Below are positions 5,696 to 7,439 of a stretch of DNA of 7,439 nucleotides, piece by piece (positions within the stretch are counted from its first letter, which is position 1; each line of letters starts with the position of its first letter). Below the pieces are notes generated by a model. The model saw only the letters and a program-made list of their open reading frames with translations. It did not search any database and was not told the origin of the DNA. A program made the position numbers and the translations under genes. The stretch is from assembly GCA_009776995.1 (NCBI GenBank), contig WRMR01000243.1, positions 1 through 7,439 of the forward strand, written 5' to 3'. This DNA is from Planctomycetaceae bacterium. GTDB taxonomy: Bacteria > Planctomycetota > Planctomycetia > Pirellulales > Thermoguttaceae.

Positions 5696-6646
5696 TCATT
5701 TCAATACCTCACCAAACTCATCCAACGTTTTGCAGCCAAACGCGAAATCGGCGAGTTTTTCGAGGCGTTGCAGATCGGTGATGGCGTGAATCCGCTCCTC
5801 AAACGATTCGGGAACCGATTGGAAGCGTTTCGCCAGGATACGGAGGACCGCTTTGGCTTCTCGCTCGAACGCTTCTTCCGCACGGCCTTTGGCATGGCCT
5901 TCGCGTTGTGCGGCGCGCATTTGGGTGTTAAAATCCAAGTTGGCGATCAGCCTTTCGTCGGCGAGCCGGCGGAGTTCCTCGTTCTGAGTAAACCGCAGGT
6001 ACGCCTGGTAAGCCTCCTCAATTTCCGGGGCAACCTGATTGGCGGGAAGCAGTGTTTTCATTTCAGCCTCACTTTTCTTGTCTGAATGGTAAAAAAATTC
6101 CAGCCAGTGACGCAATGGTTTTTTGATTGTGGGAAGCTGGGCGAGTTTGCTTTGCACCAGTTCCAGTGTGTGGAATTGCATGTCTTTGGTCAACACAAAC
6201 TCAGGATCGTCTTGTGCGGTAAGCCAAAACGTGTTGTGCAATTTTTTTAGTTCCTGAAACAACAAAAAGCGTGTCAGAATAATTGTGATCACCGGCAAAA
6301 GCAACTCATAATCGTCACCTTCATTGAGTTGCAGGCAATACGTTTTTGCACAAAGGTACAACGTCCGATTGACAAACGCCGTGTGTTTGCCCACCTGAAA
6401 TTCAATCACAAACGTGCGGTCGTTATGGGCAACGGCTTTGATGTCGATGATCGACCGTTTGTCGGCGGCGAAGGTTTTTGGGTTAAACGGGTTGAGGACT
6501 TTGGTTTCCTTGACCGGCGGCTGACCTGCGTTTTCCTGCACGGCATTCACAAATGACAGCAAAATGTGCTCGTTACCCGGACTGGCAAACAAATCATGTA
6601 CGAACACGTCGGACGTGGCACTGATTTTTGGACGCGGATCGGGCAT
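5696..6646 (-). CDS. Rpn family recombination-promoting nuclease / putative transposase (PD-(D/E)XK), copy 2
   Basis: A 316-residue protein opening PRPKISATSDVFVHDLFAS, the common start of one TIGR01784-type branch. The catalytic core is D68 in SIIDIK and E82 with Q84 in VIEFQVGKH, again D...ExQ. The following NRTLYLCAKTYCLQLNEGDDY is the usual helix and loop after the active site. The middle is alpha-helical. Residues about 267-313 (ILAKRFQSVPESFEERI... DEFGEVL) resemble the small DUF4351 domain found at the end of many such proteins. It is clearly a different branch from the copy at 989-1864, so not a recent duplication. It has its own promoter, sits between dapA and the BMC gene, and is bracketed by two related palindromes. 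GGAAG lies four bases before the ATG at 6646. Likely DNA endonuclease; reading frame intact. Confidence 0.9.
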   Translation of the reverse strand: MPDPRPKISATSDVFVHDLFASPGNEHILLSFVNAVQENAGQPPVKETKVLNPFNPKTFAADKRSIIDIKAVAHNDRTFVIEFQVGKHTAFVNRTLYLCAKTYCLQLNEGDDYELLLPVITIILTRFLLFQELKKLHNTFWLTAQDDPEFVLTKDMQFHTLELVQSKLAQLPTIKKPLRHWLEFFYHSDKKSEAEMKTLLPANQVAPEIEEAYQAYLRFTQNEELRRLADERLIANLDFNTQMRAAQREGHAKGRAEEAFEREAKAVLRILAKRFQSVPESFEERIHAITDLQRLEKLADFAFGCKTLDEFGEVLK

Positions 6647-6701
6647 GGGCTTCCATTCACGGGCAAAATGTTGAATCTTTGGATATCGTCATTACAACAG
6701 T

Positions 6702-6730
6702 ATTATACCATAAAATGCCTCGGGAAACAA
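6702..6730 (-). promoter_or_regulatory. Extended -10 promoter for Rpn copy 2
   Basis: On the minus strand TTGTTT (6725-6730) and a perfect TATAAT (6702-6707) are 17 bases apart, and TGG precedes the -10 box, giving the extended TGn form. The -10 box lies 56 bases from the ATG at 6646, so the leader is about 50 bases. This suggests the nuclease is transcribed independently of dapA. Confidence 0.7.
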
Positions 6731-6794
6731 GCATAATTCGGCGGTTCAAATGAATGTTGCGCAAAATAACTGCGGCGGTATCGGGACTCTCAAG

Positions 6795-6855
6795 AATCAG
6801 AGCCGCAAGGGTCACCGAGCGGAATGACCACTCCGTTACCGTCGCGGCTCTGATT
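6795..6855. repeat. Palindromic intergenic repeat B, between dapA and Rpn copy 2
   Basis: The perfect 12-base ends aatcagagccgc (6795-6806) and gcggctctgatt (6844-6855) continue inward as an imperfect stem (about 11 of 16 further positions match), closing near gagcgg/ccactc around a short aatga loop. Fourteen bases from 6795 equal the reverse complement of 5615-5628 in repeat A, so both belong to one family. The style (GC-rich ends, degenerate middle) fits REP-like elements; I recall similar motifs in planctomycete genomes but cannot check that here. No transposase-type REP protein is visible. Confidence 0.78.
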
Positions 6856-6903
6856 GATCGCACAACTTATTTCTGCGCGAGTCCAAAGATTGCAAAGAAA
6901 TCC

Positions 6904-6930
6904 CTCTGCGTCCTCCGCGATCTCTGCGAG
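6904..6930. repeat. Three 9-base tandem repeats (ctctgcgNN type)
   Basis: The units ctctgcgtc (6904-6912), ctccgcgat (6913-6921) and ctctgcgag (6922-6930) follow each other without a gap. Similar CTCTGCG/CTCCGCG strings are, from memory, a dispersed intergenic repeat type in several bacterial groups. It lies 40 bases downstream of the dapA stop. Confidence 0.6.
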
Positions 6931-6969
6931 AGACAAAAAATCGTTGAGTATTTTATTTTTTGGCAGTGG

Positions 6970-7439
6970 CTACACCAACCTGTAGTCTGAAAGTGTCTTT
7001 CTCAGCTTTGCGGCCAGTTCGGGTTCGAGCGGCGTCATGGGCATGCGCAGGACGCCCGTATCGCGGCCGAGCATCTGCATGGCGGCCTTGACCGGGATCG
7101 GGTTGGTTGCAAGCGACAGCATGTCCCGCGCGAGCGTGAACGTTTTGTAATGCAATCGCCGGGCTTCGGCCATATCGTCTGCGTCGAAAGCCCGGCACAA
7201 CGCGATCATGTCTTGTGGGACGATGTTCCCGATGACGGAAATTACACCGCGGCCACCGAGTGCCATGAGCGGCAGCGTCACGCTGTCGTCACCGCTGAGT
7301 ACGGTCAGGTCGGTGCAGGCGATGATCTGCGACGCCTGATCCATCGAACCGGTCGCCTCCTTGACCATCGTGATATTCGGCAGTTCGGCCAGCCGGATGA
7401 TCGTCTGCGGCTCGATGTTTTTGCCCGTGCTGCCGGGGA
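6970..7439 (-). CDS. dapA: 4-hydroxy-tetrahydrodipicolinate synthase, C-terminal part (N-terminus beyond right edge)
   Basis: The last 155 residues of a DapA-type class I aldolase (family length about 290). The visible part begins PGSTGKNIEPQTIIRLAELPN, the strand region before the active site. Next comes VKEATG, whose lysine is the Schiff-base residue that binds pyruvate. SGDDSVTLPLMALGGRGVISV and GNIVPQDM are family hallmarks, and the C-terminal helices end SDYRLV before a TAG stop. DapA condenses pyruvate with aspartate semialdehyde, the committed step towards diaminopimelate and lysine. Relatives such as N-acetylneuraminate lyase share the fold, but the overall pattern favours DapA. Third-position GC is about 86% over the first 50 visible codons, the highest in the window and a good marker of resident sequence. 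Confidence 0.92.
   Translation of the reverse strand, partial: PGSTGKNIEPQTIIRLAELPNITMVKEATGSMDQASQIIACTDLTVLSGDDSVTLPLMALGGRGVISVIGNIVPQDMIALCRAFDADDMAEARRLHYKTFTLARDMLSLATNPIPVKAAMQMLGRDTGVLRMPMTPLEPELAAKLRKTLSDYRLV

Larger units (their letters stand above)
6647..6969. other. Gene-free interval between dapA and Rpn copy 2
   Basis: These 323 bases hold the Rpn copy 2 leader and promoter (6702-6730), palindrome B (6795-6855) and the 9-base repeats (6904-6930). The stretch from 6931 to 6969 is AT-rich with no clear stem-plus-T-run terminator for dapA. Two short open frames here (6657-6863 minus, 6754-6990 plus) are made of the repeats themselves and are not credible genes. Confidence 0.65.

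Noticed and set aside
6657..6990. Short open frames in the dapA-Rpn gap
   Set aside because: They consist of palindrome and 9-base repeat sequence, with no plausible protein features.
1..7439. CRISPR array, tRNA, rRNA or toxin-antitoxin pair
   Set aside because: I saw no regularly spaced repeats with spacers, no cloverleaf or rRNA-like sequence, and no small paired genes. The small frame at 4727-4945 overlaps an acyltransferase rather than a toxin.

Overview
All genes in this window lie on the minus strand. From right to left, in the direction of transcription, they are: the end of dapA (cut by the right edge), an Rpn-type PD-(D/E)XK nuclease, a tandem-domain bacterial microcompartment (BMC) shell protein of the PduT type, a DUF374-type lysophospholipid acyltransferase, a 3-methyladenine DNA glycosylase (AAG/Mpg), type III pantothenate kinase (coaX), a second and divergent Rpn-type nuclease, and a HemX/CcsA-type membrane protein (cut by the left edge). 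No rRNA, tRNA, CRISPR array or phage gene was seen.

The organism looks like a bacterium of the Planctomycetota or the wider PVC group. This is inferred from the style of the DUF374 protein, the DUF4351-tailed Rpn protein, the palindromic intergenic repeats and the weak Shine-Dalgarno sequences. No marker gene fixes the taxonomy. By hand count, third-position GC is about 86% over 50 codons of dapA and about 73% over 75 codons of the BMC gene. It is about 54% at the start of the 989-1864 nuclease and about 60% at the start of the 5696-6646 nuclease. The nuclease genes therefore look like later arrivals among resident genes.

Layout: 1-865 HemX/CcsA-like membrane protein; 989-1864 Rpn nuclease 1; 1944-2882 coaX with an extended -10 promoter at 2953-2980; 2883-3230 gene-free with a long imperfect hairpin; 3231-3989 AAG; 4041-4820 DUF374 acyltransferase, with an uncertain small reading frame overlapping its start (4727-4945); 4969-5526 BMC-T protein; 5577-5628 palindrome; 5696-6646 Rpn nuclease 2 with its own promoter (6702-6730); 6795-6855 second palindrome sharing its ends with the first; 6904-6930 three 9-base repeats; 6970-7439 dapA.

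The genes do not form one pathway. BMC-T, acyltransferase and AAG are spaced closely enough to be co-transcribed. coaX (CoA synthesis), dapA (lysine and peptidoglycan precursors) and HemX/CcsA (heme or cytochrome c assembly) are housekeeping genes. The points most worth a second look are the stand-alone PduT-like shell protein, which keeps the cysteine expected to carry an Fe-S cluster at the trimer pore, and the related palindromes bracketing the second Rpn nuclease.
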